A model generated the notes under the pieces. That model searched no databases and had not been told where the DNA came from. It saw only the letters and a list, made by a program, of their open reading frames with translations. A DNA stretch of 26,555 nucleotides. It comes from Candidatus Coatesiibacteriota bacterium. GTDB taxonomy: Bacteria > RBG-13-66-14 > B26-G2. Made by a program: the position numbers and the translations under genes. Positions 6,256-15,084 of this stretch are shown here, in pieces. The stretch is taken from assembly GCA_003647715.1 (NCBI GenBank), contig QMNJ01000006.1, forward strand, positions 1-26,555. Reading direction: 5' to 3'. Numbering within the stretch: position 1 is the first letter of the stretch; every line of letters starts with the position of its first letter.

Positions 6256-7329
6256 ATGAGGTCTGTTAAAATATTATTTACTATTGTTATATCTCTTTCT
6301 GCCCTTTCAACCCCGTTCGCCCTCTTTCTCTCGCAGGAATATAACTACGAAAAGGATATAGTAAGTGTCAGCAGGGCTTATGGAGACTGGTTCACAGTCC
6401 TCCTCACCGATAGGTTGTTAAGGGTGAATATTGATGGCGAGGTGAAGAGATTGAGGGAACTGTTTGAGAATGATGTATGCTATGTCTCCCCGCTGGGTAA
6501 ATATTATGTGGTATTCAATGAGGTTGCTGGCAGGTTGGACCTCTATAGTATAGAAGATGACCTGCCTGTCTATACATCCTTCGCCTCCGATGAGACCTAC
6601 ATCGTGCCCGACGACGGCTCATACCTCATTGGCTATACAATGTCTGATGACGCCTCCACCAAAGTGCATTTATATGACTCAAACGGTATGATAGCCAAGA
6701 CCATGAACTATGAAAACTTTGAGAGGGTGATTGTAAACCTATCTAATTTCATTCTCTTTGATTGCGGTGAGGATGGCTACTACATCATTGACAAGGATGG
6801 CTATGAGGTGGCGAATCTACCGTCATACCCTATGGTTGCTTTGATGGATAGCGGGCAGAGGTTCGCTTTCACTGACGGTGATTATGTTTACTTCTATGAG
6901 GGTGAGTATCTTGACTATAAGTATAGGGTTAATGTGGACGAGCCATTGGGAATGAGATATTCAACTGATGGTGATTGTCTTGCTATCTGGAACAGGGAAA
7001 AGATTGTCAATATTGATGCGGTTAGTTATGTTGAGGAGTGGGTTCATGAGTTAAGAGACCAGTCATTGGTGGTAACCGATATTGCTATGACCAATCAGGG
7101 TGAGTCAATGTTCTGTGGAATTGTCAGGGACTTCGGCGAGGAATACTCCGAGGAGGAACGCTATTCTGACCCGACACTGTTTATGCTGGATAACAGGGGA
7201 TACCAGAGAGAGCGTGAGAGAATACCGGTGTATCACCTGTTAGGTCAATACCCCAAGTTGTGGTGTAATAACGATGGCTCTATTGTAAGTGTTATATTCT
7301 CAAGGGACTTTTATATCTATAAGGATTGA
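6256..7329 (+). CDS. Exported propeller-like protein, unrecognised family
   Basis: A 357-residue exported protein. Residues 5-22 are a signal-type hydrophobic segment ending STPFA. The rest has recurring beta-rich units of a WD40/quinoprotein-like kind: LLTDRLLRVNIDGEV, CYVSPLGKYYVVFN, VHLYDSNGMIAKTM, YYIIDKDGYEVANL, RYSTDGDCLAIWN and CNNDGSIVSVIFS. Such strand-Asp-Gly turns suggest a six- or seven-bladed propeller; the family is not one I can name. GGAGGT lies 5 nt before the ATG. Its stop overlaps a possible TTG start of the next gene, so the two are probably one operon and one functional unit. Ligand and role are unknown. Confidence 0.65.
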   Translation: MRSVKILFTIVISLSALSTPFALFLSQEYNYEKDIVSVSRAYGDWFTVLLTDRLLRVNIDGEVKRLRELFENDVCYVSPLGKYYVVFNEVAGRLDLYSIEDDLPVYTSFASDETYIVPDDGSYLIGYTMSDDASTKVHLYDSNGMIAKTMNYENFERVIVNLSNFILFDCGEDGYYIIDKDGYEVANLPSYPMVALMDSGQRFAFTDGDYVYFYEGEYLDYKYRVNVDEPLGMRYSTDGDCLAIWNREKIVNIDAVSYVEEWVHELRDQSLVVTDIAMTNQGESMFCGIVRDFGEEYSEEERYSDPTLFMLDNRGYQRERERIPVYHLLGQYPKLWCNNDGSIVSVIFSRDFYIYKD

Positions 7330-9092
7330 TACATTTATTCATGTTATTTAGATATGCCTCTATAGTTCTTATCTCTCTTATACCAATAAATACAATTGCT
7401 GTGAACATTTCTATTGATGGTGGTGAGGTGGTTCTGCCTGATATAGATAGGCGACATCTTGGTTCATCATATACTATTGCTCTGTATTCTGGGATGGATG
7501 TTCTGGATGAAATTATAGATGACTTCGTCTCGCTTGCTCAATTCTGTGGTGGTGACCTCTTACCTGTTCTGGTGGTCTGTGGCGAAGGTTCAGAGTTGGT
7601 GGTGAAGAAGATTGGCGAGGCGTATGGTTCTTGCTTTTATGTTCAAGCGAGTGTTGACCCACTTCCGATGATAATAAGCAGTGGTTATATTCTCGTTCTC
7701 TTTGATGGCGACGGCAAGGCAATATACTGGTCGGGTGGTAAATTGCCTTCTACAATTGAGGAGGTATTCGTGTCGGCGATGGCACCATTTCCGAAAGCGA
7801 GGGAAGCAACCATTGGCAGTAAACTACAACCATATAGATTGGTCACCGATGAGGGCAGTATTGATATAGGAGATATGCTCAAACTTGCCCCACTGATAAT
7901 CTATATCTTATCACCACTTGATGAGAACCTTATGGACTCCCTTCAGCATCTTCAGTTTCTTTCAGAGGATGTCGGTGATAGAGCAAGTGTTCTGGTTCTG
8001 GTAGATGCAGATGACAGGGCGATTATCAGTAAGTTGAAAAGCGCACTTAAGATAGATTTTGATATAGCGCTGTTGAGCGAGAGGGTGAGGGAATCCTATG
8101 TGATGAACGACCCTCTACCCATCCTTATTGGTGTAAATAGTGAGGGCAGGGTGGTGAGTAGATATGTCTATACACGACCACCTTTGCTGGAAGATGTGGA
8201 CACAATCTTGGGCGAGAGTAGTGAGTGGGAGGAGATACCATTAAGGGTTATTTCAGATGAGGTTGTGGTAGAAGAGATAAAGAGCGGGTGGATACCTTGT
8301 GCAAGGTTTGCTGGTAGCGGTAAGGATATTGTCTTTAATGCCATTATGGGTGGTGATAGGGCGGATAATATTTATGGGGTGAACATTGAGAGCGGGAAGA
8401 TATGCAAAATTACAGATAATGATTTTTATGACCTTTATCCATATCCATTAGGAAATGATATCTATTTTTTCGGCACGCGTTCAGGGGAAGAAGAGATATG
8501 GTTGAAGAGCAGAGAGGGGGGATATATACAGATTATTCATAGGGCTGGTTTTGATGAATGCCCAAGTGTTGATTTGGAAGGAAGTGTTTTGGTGTTTCAG
8601 AGCGACTTTTATGGCAACTTTGATATATGGATATGCGACAGGTATGGAAGAGACCTCAAGGCACTGGTTCCCCACCCCGCTGATGATATTCAGCCGTCTC
8701 TGGCGCCAGATAGTTCGGGGAGAGTAGTATTTGTGAGTGAGAGAGGCGGGAGCCCTGATATATGGATTGTGGGTGTTGATGCCCGAGGGCTGTATCAGGT
8801 TACAGCCGATGAGTCAAATGAGTTATTTCCATCGTTCAGCCCTGATGGGACGAGGATTGTATATGCCTGTGATAGCGAGGGAACCTACGACATCTGGCTG
8901 TCATCAACAGATGGTTTAAGGCGGAAGAGGTTGACTGACAATAAGGGAGATGAGATAGCACCATCATTCAGCCCCGATGGAAAAAGAATTGTCTATACGC
9001 AGGTGACGAATGATGGTGATTTCACAATCAAGGTGATGGAGGTTGAGGAAATAGTTGTGGTAGAAGAAGAGGCGACTGATATAGAAGAATGA
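7326..9092 (+). CDS. Exported protein with thioredoxin-like regions and PD40/TolB-like propeller
   Basis: The frame gives 588 residues from a TTG at 7326 that overlaps the preceding stop; an ATG at 7341 (583 residues) is an alternative, and no ribosome-binding site is well spaced for either. A signal segment ends near INTIA (about residue 25). Two successive regions, about 45-155 and 170-295, have the strand and helix pattern of redoxin folds, each with a late VLFDGDGKA or LIGVNSEGRV strand, but no CxxC. The C-terminal part (about 330-575) carries PD40 repeats, including FSPDGTRIVY and FSPDGKRIVY with DIW motifs, as in TolB. The propeller is clear; the redoxin reading is inference. A binding or scaffold role seems likelier than redox catalysis. 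Confidence 0.75.
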   Translation: MIHLFMLFRYASIVLISLIPINTIAVNISIDGGEVVLPDIDRRHLGSSYTIALYSGMDVLDEIIDDFVSLAQFCGGDLLPVLVVCGEGSELVVKKIGEAYGSCFYVQASVDPLPMIISSGYILVLFDGDGKAIYWSGGKLPSTIEEVFVSAMAPFPKAREATIGSKLQPYRLVTDEGSIDIGDMLKLAPLIIYILSPLDENLMDSLQHLQFLSEDVGDRASVLVLVDADDRAIISKLKSALKIDFDIALLSERVRESYVMNDPLPILIGVNSEGRVVSRYVYTRPPLLEDVDTILGESSEWEEIPLRVISDEVVVEEIKSGWIPCARFAGSGKDIVFNAIMGGDRADNIYGVNIESGKICKITDNDFYDLYPYPLGNDIYFFGTRSGEEEIWLKSREGGYIQIIHRAGFDECPSVDLEGSVLVFQSDFYGNFDIWICDRYGRDLKALVPHPADDIQPSLAPDSSGRVVFVSERGGSPDIWIVGVDARGLYQVTADESNELFPSFSPDGTRIVYACDSEGTYDIWLSSTDGLRRKRLTDNKGDEIAPSFSPDGKRIVYTQVTNDGDFTIKVMEVEEIVVVEEEATDIEE

Positions 9093-9135
9093 AATTATTT
9101 GTTTAGTTGTATATTTCAAGTGTAATCTTATTCTC

Positions 9136-9164
9136 TTGCAGGGTAATATATGTTTTGTTAGTAT
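9136..9164 (+). promoter_or_regulatory. Candidate promoter before the polyprenyl synthase
   Basis: TTGCAG (9136-9141) is separated by 17 nt from TAGTAT (9159-9164), with TG at the extended -10 position (9156-9157). It lies in the 96-nt gap after the PD40 gene and would start the polyprenyl synthase to CcsA transcript about 20 nt before the ATG at 9189. Confidence 0.45.
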
Positions 9165-9188
9165 TTCAGATTAAATGAGGTTGAGGGA

Positions 9189-10169
9189 ATGTTAGGCAGT
9201 CTTGTTGATGAGGTGAGATTATATATTGGAAGTCATCTTGATGAGGTGGAGAGGATGCTTCGCCTTGAGGCGGAGTCAGCGTCCACAACCATAAGGGATG
9301 CCCTGGTATATATTCTGACCTCAGGTGGGAAGAGAATAAGACCTATTATAACACTACTTACTGGCTTCATTCTTGGTGGTGTTACAAAAAGGCATGTGGA
9401 ACTTGCCTGTGTGTTGGAGATGATGCACCATGCCACTCTCATCCACGATGATGTGATAGACAGAGCAAATGTTAGAAGAGGTGATGAGACGGTCAATAAG
9501 AGGTGGGGAGACAGGGTGGCTATTCTTGTTGGTGATTACCTTCTAACACGAATGATACACCGCCTTATTACCAATATTGGGGATGAATGGATATCGGCAA
9601 GGGTGGTTGAATCCTGTGGGAGGCTATGCACGGGGGAGGTAGAGGAGATTGAGCATATTAATGATGTGGACATAACCGAGGATACCTATATGAGGATTGT
9701 GGAGAACAAGACCGCACAGTTTTTTGGCTGTGCTACTGCGTCGTCGGCGAAGCTATCGGGAGTTGATATGGATATGGTTGGTATGTTCTACAAATTCGGG
9801 TTGAACCTCGGTTTTGGTTTCCAGATTATGGATGATGTCCTGGATATAACTGCTGATGATGGTTTTGGGAAGGAGAGATTTAAGGATTTGAAGGAGGGTA
9901 ATATCACACTTCCCTTTATATATATGTTTAGTAACGATAATGGCTATAATCGTGAGTTAGTTATGAATTTTATAATCACACGAAGAGAGGAGTATTTAGA
10001 AGATATATATGGGATTATAAAGAGTAACGGGGTGATTGAAAAGACAAGAGAGAAGGCGTTAGAGTATTGCAACCGGGCTATATCAGAAATAGAGAAAGCC
10101 AATATTTCCATTGAGGCGAGTGGGCTGTTATCAAAGTTAGGTCTCTGGATGGTCAATAGAGATGTATAG
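9189..10169 (+). CDS. Trans-polyprenyl diphosphate synthase, long-chain
   Basis: A 326-residue isoprenyl diphosphate synthase. It condenses isopentenyl diphosphate units onto an allylic primer to make the side chain of a respiratory quinone or a similar lipid. GGKRIRP lies at 46-52, the first aspartate-rich motif DDVID at 87-91 and the second DDVLD at 215-219, with GDYLLTR and FQIMD between or beside them. The fifth residue before the first motif is Ala82. A small residue there lets the chain grow beyond C20, so a C30-C50 product (IspB/HepT type) is likelier than GGPP or FPP. Exact chain length cannot be read. GAGGGA precedes the ATG. Confidence 0.9.
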   Translation: MLGSLVDEVRLYIGSHLDEVERMLRLEAESASTTIRDALVYILTSGGKRIRPIITLLTGFILGGVTKRHVELACVLEMMHHATLIHDDVIDRANVRRGDETVNKRWGDRVAILVGDYLLTRMIHRLITNIGDEWISARVVESCGRLCTGEVEEIEHINDVDITEDTYMRIVENKTAQFFGCATASSAKLSGVDMDMVGMFYKFGLNLGFGFQIMDDVLDITADDGFGKERFKDLKEGNITLPFIYMFSNDNGYNRELVMNFIITRREEYLEDIYGIIKSNGVIEKTREKALEYCNRAISEIEKANISIEASGLLSKLGLWMVNRDV

Positions 10170-10187
10170 AAAAGGTAATATAGGATA

Positions 10188-11543
10188 GTGAACACCGGCA
10201 GGCAGTATTTCTTGAAACCTGATATAGATATTATTCTTGAGAAAGGTGATATCAAAGCGATATCTCAGGTCTTTGACGAGCTACACCCTGCTGATATAGC
10301 AGAGGTGATTGAGTTAACAGACGACAAGCATCTGGGTTTGATAGTGGATGTTTTATCACCTGAGGCTCTTAAGGATGTCTTTGAGTTTCTGGATGAGGAG
10401 AGCGAGATAAAGATACTATCTTTACTCAAGCGACCGCAGGTAAGGGAGATACTTGATGAAATGCCGTCTGATGAGAGAGCAGACCTCTTTGAGGTAATGG
10501 CGGAGAAGGATAAGAAGCAGTATCTGCCCTTGATGCCCAAGGAGGATAGAGAGGATGTTCTGACCCTGTTGTCTCATCCGGAGGAGTCAGCGGGAACCAT
10601 AATGTCCACCGAGTATATCTCTGTCAATCCCGATAACACTGTTGAGGAGGCGATGGAGATAGTGAGAGAGAGGGCTTCTGAGAGTGCTATCGTCTATTAT
10701 ATCTATGTGGTGAACAAGCGGGGACATTTGAAGGGCGTTCTGACCCTGAAGGATTTATTTCTTGCAAAGAAGAAGCAGAAGATAAAGGCGATAATGGAAG
10801 ACAATGTCATAAGTGCCAGAGTGGATGAAGACAGGGAGAGAGTTGCGAATCTCATTAAAAAGTATGGTTTTCTGGCTCTTCCCATAGTAGATGATAGAAA
10901 ATGTCTGGTGGGTGTGGTAACTGTAGATGATGCAATGGATGTATTGACAAGTGAAGCAACAGAAGATATCCACAAATTGGGAGCAATTGCTCCCATTGAG
11001 CGAGGGTATCTTAAAACAAATATATTCAAATCTGCCTGGAGGCGGTTGGTTTGGCTTGCATTCTTTCTAATTGTGGGGACATTTACTGGTAGCATAATTA
11101 AGTCCTATGATTATGTTCTCGCAAGTGTAATGGGTCTTGCCTATTTCATCCCGATGCTTTCGGGGACAGCAGGTAATGCTGGTAGTCAGACATCAACAAT
11201 GGTAATTCGCGCCATTGCCACGGGGGAGCTAAGATTGAGCGATACGATTATTGTGGTGCTAAGAGAAATGAGTATAGGCGTTATAATTGGTATTATTCTC
11301 TCGGTTCTCGCCTATGCGAGAGCAATTTACTGGCTCAGTAATCCAATGATAGGTGTGGCAGTAGGTTTGTCAATTGTTGCAATAGTCGTTACATCAACAA
11401 CATTTGGGGCGTTAATTCCACTGATAATAAAAGCTATTCATCTTGACCCTGCTGTTATATCTATGCCCTTAATAGCAACATTTATGGATGTTGTGAGTAT
11501 CTTTGCCTACTTTGAAATATCTAGATTAGTGCTTGGTCTATAG
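10188..11543 (+). CDS. mgtE: Magnesium transporter MgtE
   Basis: A 451-residue inner-membrane Mg2+ channel, full length for the family. Residues 1-130 form the helical MgtE N domain. Two CBS domains follow: the first opens at PEESAGTIMS (131-140) and the second ends near VGVVTVDDAMDVL. Five membrane segments start near residue 287, and the pore signature GTAGNAGSQTSTM lies at 326-338. In the family, cytosolic Mg2+ binding between the N and CBS domains closes the pore. The start is GTG at 10188 with AGGAT just upstream. It follows the polyprenyl synthase by 18 nt and abuts resB directly, which indicates one transcript without functional kinship. Confidence 0.95.
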   Translation: MNTGRQYFLKPDIDIILEKGDIKAISQVFDELHPADIAEVIELTDDKHLGLIVDVLSPEALKDVFEFLDEESEIKILSLLKRPQVREILDEMPSDERADLFEVMAEKDKKQYLPLMPKEDREDVLTLLSHPEESAGTIMSTEYISVNPDNTVEEAMEIVRERASESAIVYYIYVVNKRGHLKGVLTLKDLFLAKKKQKIKAIMEDNVISARVDEDRERVANLIKKYGFLALPIVDDRKCLVGVVTVDDAMDVLTSEATEDIHKLGAIAPIERGYLKTNIFKSAWRRLVWLAFFLIVGTFTGSIIKSYDYVLASVMGLAYFIPMLSGTAGNAGSQTSTMVIRAIATGELRLSDTIIVVLREMSIGVIIGIILSVLAYARAIYWLSNPMIGVAVGLSIVAIVVTSTTFGALIPLIIKAIHLDPAVISMPLIATFMDVVSIFAYFEISRLVLGL

Positions 11544-13127
11544 ATGAAGAGAATATTAGACATACTCTCATCCATGAGGGTCGCAATAATCCTGATAATC
11601 ATAGTTGCAACCCTGAGTGTTATCGGTGCTTTCATACCGCAGGAGAGGACGGAGGGTTTCTATGTTGAGAAGTATGGCTCTTCTGCGGGGGAGTTAATCC
11701 ACCATTTAATGTTTGATAGGATATTTAAGTCGTTCTATTTCGTCGCTCTAATCCTTTTGCTCTCAGCAAGCATTATTGTCTGCATCATAAAGCAACTCCC
11801 GCTCCTTATGAGAAACCTGCAGAATCCAAAGGTTATTCCGGATGAAAGTGATATAGAGGGTAAGCGTTATTATAGGGACTTGAAGAACATTGTGGGTGAG
11901 GAGGTAGTTAGGCGAGCTCTTGGTAGCCACGGGTATAAGGTTTATTCAAAAAGTGCTGGGGGGAGGACATATATCTCTGCCAGAAAGGGAATATGGTATA
12001 ACATCGGCTTTATCCTTGCCCATATTGGTATTTTGGTGATACTTGTGGGGGGAACATTCGGTGGTTGTGCTAGAAAATCGTATCGTTTTATACTTTTTGA
12101 GGGCGGGAGTGCTGTTTTATCCAGTGTGGGTGGAGATGAGCTTATCATCAGGGCGGACAATATAGAGAAGATGAAAGACCCCAATAGCGGTGCCATAATA
12201 TCATACATAACTGATGTTACGCTTTTCAAAGGTAGCGAGGAGGTGGTCTCAAAGAGGATAGAGGTAAACAGTCCCCTTGAGTATGGTGGCATAAGTATAT
12301 ATCAGGACTCCATGGGCAGTTTGAACGGTCTGGGAGTTGCTTTTATGAGAGCGGATAATATAGCCGGTCTAAAGCAGATGCTTGAGTTTTTTGTGGTAGT
12401 CAAGGTGAACGATGTAAAGAGTGAGATATCTGGCGGGCTGGGTGATACTGTGGTGATTGGTGATAATATATCTATCGTGTTTGATGACTTCTATGACCAT
12501 TACAGAAGAATTGGGTCGCAGGACAGAAATGATAATTCCATACCAAATCCCTGCCTTGTCTATACAATAATTGATAGGGAGAAAGGGATATTTCGGGGTT
12601 ATTCGTTCATGTATTACCCTTCATACAATTATGGTGGAACACCCTATAGTGTTTGGTTTATAGGCGTTAAACCGAAGGATGAGAGAGTTCATCTCCTGGC
12701 ATCTGACACCCCGTTTCCGCTTGCAGATGGGAATGTTGGCGCTCTGAAGATGGTGAAGACAGGTGAGGGGGAAGTGATAGTAAGATTGGTTATTGATGGT
12801 GCATCTAACAGGGTTTTTGAATTGTTTGATGGTTGCCCGGTTGAGATAGGCGATAATCTATATGCCCTTCTTGTCGGCACTAAAAGGGCGCAGTATACGG
12901 GTTTGAGGGTGGAGAAGGATCCCGGTCTTTTATTTTTTGTCTCCGGTGCTGTGATGCTGTGCCTGGGGATATTGCTGATGGTATCAATCAACCCACGGCA
13001 TATAGAGGTGCTTATAACCAGTAAAAGGGCTTTAATTGGTGCAATGGCAAAGAGAGCAGGTGAGGAGTTTGAGAGGGAGTTTAGAAATGTGGTTCTTGAT
13101 ATTACGAGTTCAGGTGAAGGGGAATAG
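11544..13127 (+). CDS. resB: ResB/Ccs1-like cytochrome c assembly protein
   Basis: A 527-residue System II cytochrome c biogenesis protein, which works with CcsA to deliver and attach haem on the outer face of the membrane. Membrane segments are visible at about 12-31, 62-82, 151-171 and 455-476. The third contains ILAHIGILVILVGG, where the family has a conserved His. The large region between the third and fourth segments is the extracytoplasmic domain, with ILFEGGSAVL and a PLEYGGISIYQDS stretch typical of ResB. The ATG follows the mgtE stop with no gap, and ccsA starts 3 nt downstream. A c-type cytochrome is therefore expected in this organism, although none is in the window. Confidence 0.9.
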   Translation: MKRILDILSSMRVAIILIIIVATLSVIGAFIPQERTEGFYVEKYGSSAGELIHHLMFDRIFKSFYFVALILLLSASIIVCIIKQLPLLMRNLQNPKVIPDESDIEGKRYYRDLKNIVGEEVVRRALGSHGYKVYSKSAGGRTYISARKGIWYNIGFILAHIGILVILVGGTFGGCARKSYRFILFEGGSAVLSSVGGDELIIRADNIEKMKDPNSGAIISYITDVTLFKGSEEVVSKRIEVNSPLEYGGISIYQDSMGSLNGLGVAFMRADNIAGLKQMLEFFVVVKVNDVKSEISGGLGDTVVIGDNISIVFDDFYDHYRRIGSQDRNDNSIPNPCLVYTIIDREKGIFRGYSFMYYPSYNYGGTPYSVWFIGVKPKDERVHLLASDTPFPLADGNVGALKMVKTGEGEVIVRLVIDGASNRVFELFDGCPVEIGDNLYALLVGTKRAQYTGLRVEKDPGLLFFVSGAVMLCLGILLMVSINPRHIEVLITSKRALIGAMAKRAGEEFEREFRNVVLDITSSGEGE

Positions 13128-13130
13128 CAA

Positions 13131-14621
13131 ATGAAAAGGTGGATAATCGTATTTCTTTTATTTGTCTTCTTCAGTTTTGCTTTTTCAACCACTGATTATC
13201 AGGAGGGTTATTCTTTTCTGAAGGAGAATGTGGATGTGAAGAAACTCAAGGGCATCCCAATAAAAGGTGATAGGGTTGAGCTCTGGGAGAACTTTGCGGA
13301 CTATGTAGTAAAGGTTCTGAGAGATGGTGGTGAGGTTAAGAGTAGTGACATAGGTGAAGACCCATCACTATTTCTATTACATCTCTCTCTGGATGAGGAA
13401 TATAGAGATAAAGCCCGTCTTCTGTATATAGCAAGGGATGAAAAATTAGGTATAGATAGTGGCAGGTGGGTATCGCTTGATGAATTTGAGAGTGGTGTAA
13501 TGCTTGATATTCAGAATGAACTCTCAAAGATGCCCACCTCTGCTAAGAAGAGTATTGCGGAGGAGAGGGCGAGGGTTATCGCCTATAGAGCCAGCATATT
13601 GAAGACCACCGAACTTGGCACCTTGTGGCTCATACCACCTGAGAGGGGAATAGAATGGGATTCAATCTCATCTTCGGGTGATGAAGAACTTATTGGGGTT
13701 CTTGCTCAACTTGAGAGCTCCTATCAGGATAGAGACGATGGTAGTTTTAAGGAGGCATTTAACTGCTTATTTAAGCGACTTATTGAGTATTCGGATAGAT
13801 TGCCCGCCTGGCGCTTAACCGTTGACAGGTTGAACAACCTGTTCAATTCAATCACCGTCGCCTTCTTTTTATTTCTGATTGCATCACTGATGCTATTTGT
13901 ATATCTACCTATTAAGAAAAAGTGGCTTGAGAGAACCTCGTTCATCTTGGCAATAACTGGCTTTGCATTTCTCACCTGGGGGCTTACTCTGAGGTCTTTA
14001 ATCGGGTGGCATCTTCCAGTGACCAACATGTTTGAGTATCTTTCCCTGATGAGTTGGGCGGTGGTATTGTTTGCCCTTATATTCCACCGCAGGTTCAACA
14101 TGCCCGTCATCAGTGCCATTGGTCTGCCTATATCCGCAATATTGATTGTAATCGGCTCAATATTTCCCACTAATATTACAGACCAGTTAATACCTGCACT
14201 GAAAAGCTACTGGTTGACTATCCATGTGGTGTTGGCGTCTCTTGGCGAGGCAGCATTTGCGGTTGGTTTTATAGGAGCCATAATGTATCTGATAAAGGCA
14301 GGAGATGAAGAGAGAGCCAGAATGTATGAGTTGCTTTCATACAGGGCAATTGCAATTGGCTATCCGTTGTTCACAATTGGTGCTCTTGTCGCAGGTGCAA
14401 TATGGGCTCAGAGGGCGTGGGGGGTGTGGTGGGACTGGGACCCCAAGGAGACCAGTTCGTTCATCGTCTGGCTTGTCGCAACTGCCTATCTACATGCTCG
14501 CCTTGTAAGTGGATGGAGGGGAAGGAGGTCAGCCATACTGGCAATATTGATTTTTGTCTTATCAATATTCACATTATTTGCTAATTTAATATTTGGAGGT
14601 CTGCATAGTTATGAGGGGTAG
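13131..14621 (+). CDS. ccsA: CcsA/ResC-like cytochrome c assembly protein with extracytoplasmic N-domain
   Basis: A 496-residue haem handling protein of System II. The C-terminal half has about eight membrane segments and the tryptophan-rich haem motif WGVWWDWDPKETSS (430-443). Conserved histidines flank it in GWHLPVTNMFEYL, IHVVLASLGEA and GGLHSYEG. The N-terminus differs from minimal CcsA: a signal-like segment (1-19) is followed by some 220 soluble, charged residues before the first core membrane segment near 240. Such extended forms occur in several diderm phyla. Immediate linkage to resB (3-nt gap) supports the role. The last bases carry the ribosome-binding site of the next gene. Confidence 0.92.
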   Translation: MKRWIIVFLLFVFFSFAFSTTDYQEGYSFLKENVDVKKLKGIPIKGDRVELWENFADYVVKVLRDGGEVKSSDIGEDPSLFLLHLSLDEEYRDKARLLYIARDEKLGIDSGRWVSLDEFESGVMLDIQNELSKMPTSAKKSIAEERARVIAYRASILKTTELGTLWLIPPERGIEWDSISSSGDEELIGVLAQLESSYQDRDDGSFKEAFNCLFKRLIEYSDRLPAWRLTVDRLNNLFNSITVAFFLFLIASLMLFVYLPIKKKWLERTSFILAITGFAFLTWGLTLRSLIGWHLPVTNMFEYLSLMSWAVVLFALIFHRRFNMPVISAIGLPISAILIVIGSIFPTNITDQLIPALKSYWLTIHVVLASLGEAAFAVGFIGAIMYLIKAGDEERARMYELLSYRAIAIGYPLFTIGALVAGAIWAQRAWGVWWDWDPKETSSFIVWLVATAYLHARLVSGWRGRRSAILAILIFVLSIFTLFANLIFGGLHSYEG

Positions 14622-15072
14622 TATTATCACAGTTTTGTGTCTCCTGTTCTTGTTTGGGTCTGGACTCTCTGCTGGTAGTGTGTTTACGCTCATAGGTGAA
14701 GGTGAGTTCTTCGTTAAGGGTTATGGAAAACTCTCACTTGAGGTGAACGGTTATGTGAAACTGGTCTTCACAAAGCAGCCGAAGGATATAGTTATCACGC
14801 CTTCTTACTCGGAAGAGATGAATATATCTAACCTGTCTGAACTTTTGGAGGGCGTTGATTTCTCGGGTGAGATTGAGTTTAAGAAGAGCCAGCAGTTCAC
14901 CTTAAAGGTTGAGGGCGAGGTTGTGTCTCTCAAATTCATTGGTTCAGGCAGTGCAAGTATGATGGGTAAGGGCACCTATAACCTTAATGGCAGGAAGGGC
15001 AGTTTTGATAGAGATGGGAAGGCAGTGACTATTGGAAAAGTCGGAGGAGGTGGTTTCAGAAACAACATATGA
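14611..15072 (+). CDS. Small secreted beta-rich protein, unrecognised
   Basis: I do not recognise this 153-residue protein. The start is placed at the ATG at 14611 because GGAGGT (14595-14600) lies 10 nt before it and a clean signal peptide follows (residues 1-22, ending GLSAG); a start at 14593 would bury that site in the coding frame. The mature part alternates short strands with Gly-rich turns, for example GEGEFFVKGYGKLSLEVNG near the N-terminus and GSGSASMMGKGTYNLNG near the end, which suggests a beta-sandwich or beta-helix. There are no cysteines in the mature part, so it is not a haem protein of the CXXCH type. It overlaps ccsA by 11 nt and is followed directly by nadA. Confidence 0.6.
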   Translation: MRGSIITVLCLLFLFGSGLSAGSVFTLIGEGEFFVKGYGKLSLEVNGYVKLVFTKQPKDIVITPSYSEEMNISNLSELLEGVDFSGEIEFKKSQQFTLKVEGEVVSLKFIGSGSASMMGKGTYNLNGRKGSFDRDGKAVTIGKVGGGGFRNNI

Positions 15073-15084
15073 GTGGTGGTTCTT

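Noticed and set aside
9093..9188. Possible tRNA or small RNA in the gap
   Set aside because: No cloverleaf arms or conserved tRNA boxes; the gap is AT-rich and is explained by a promoter and leader.
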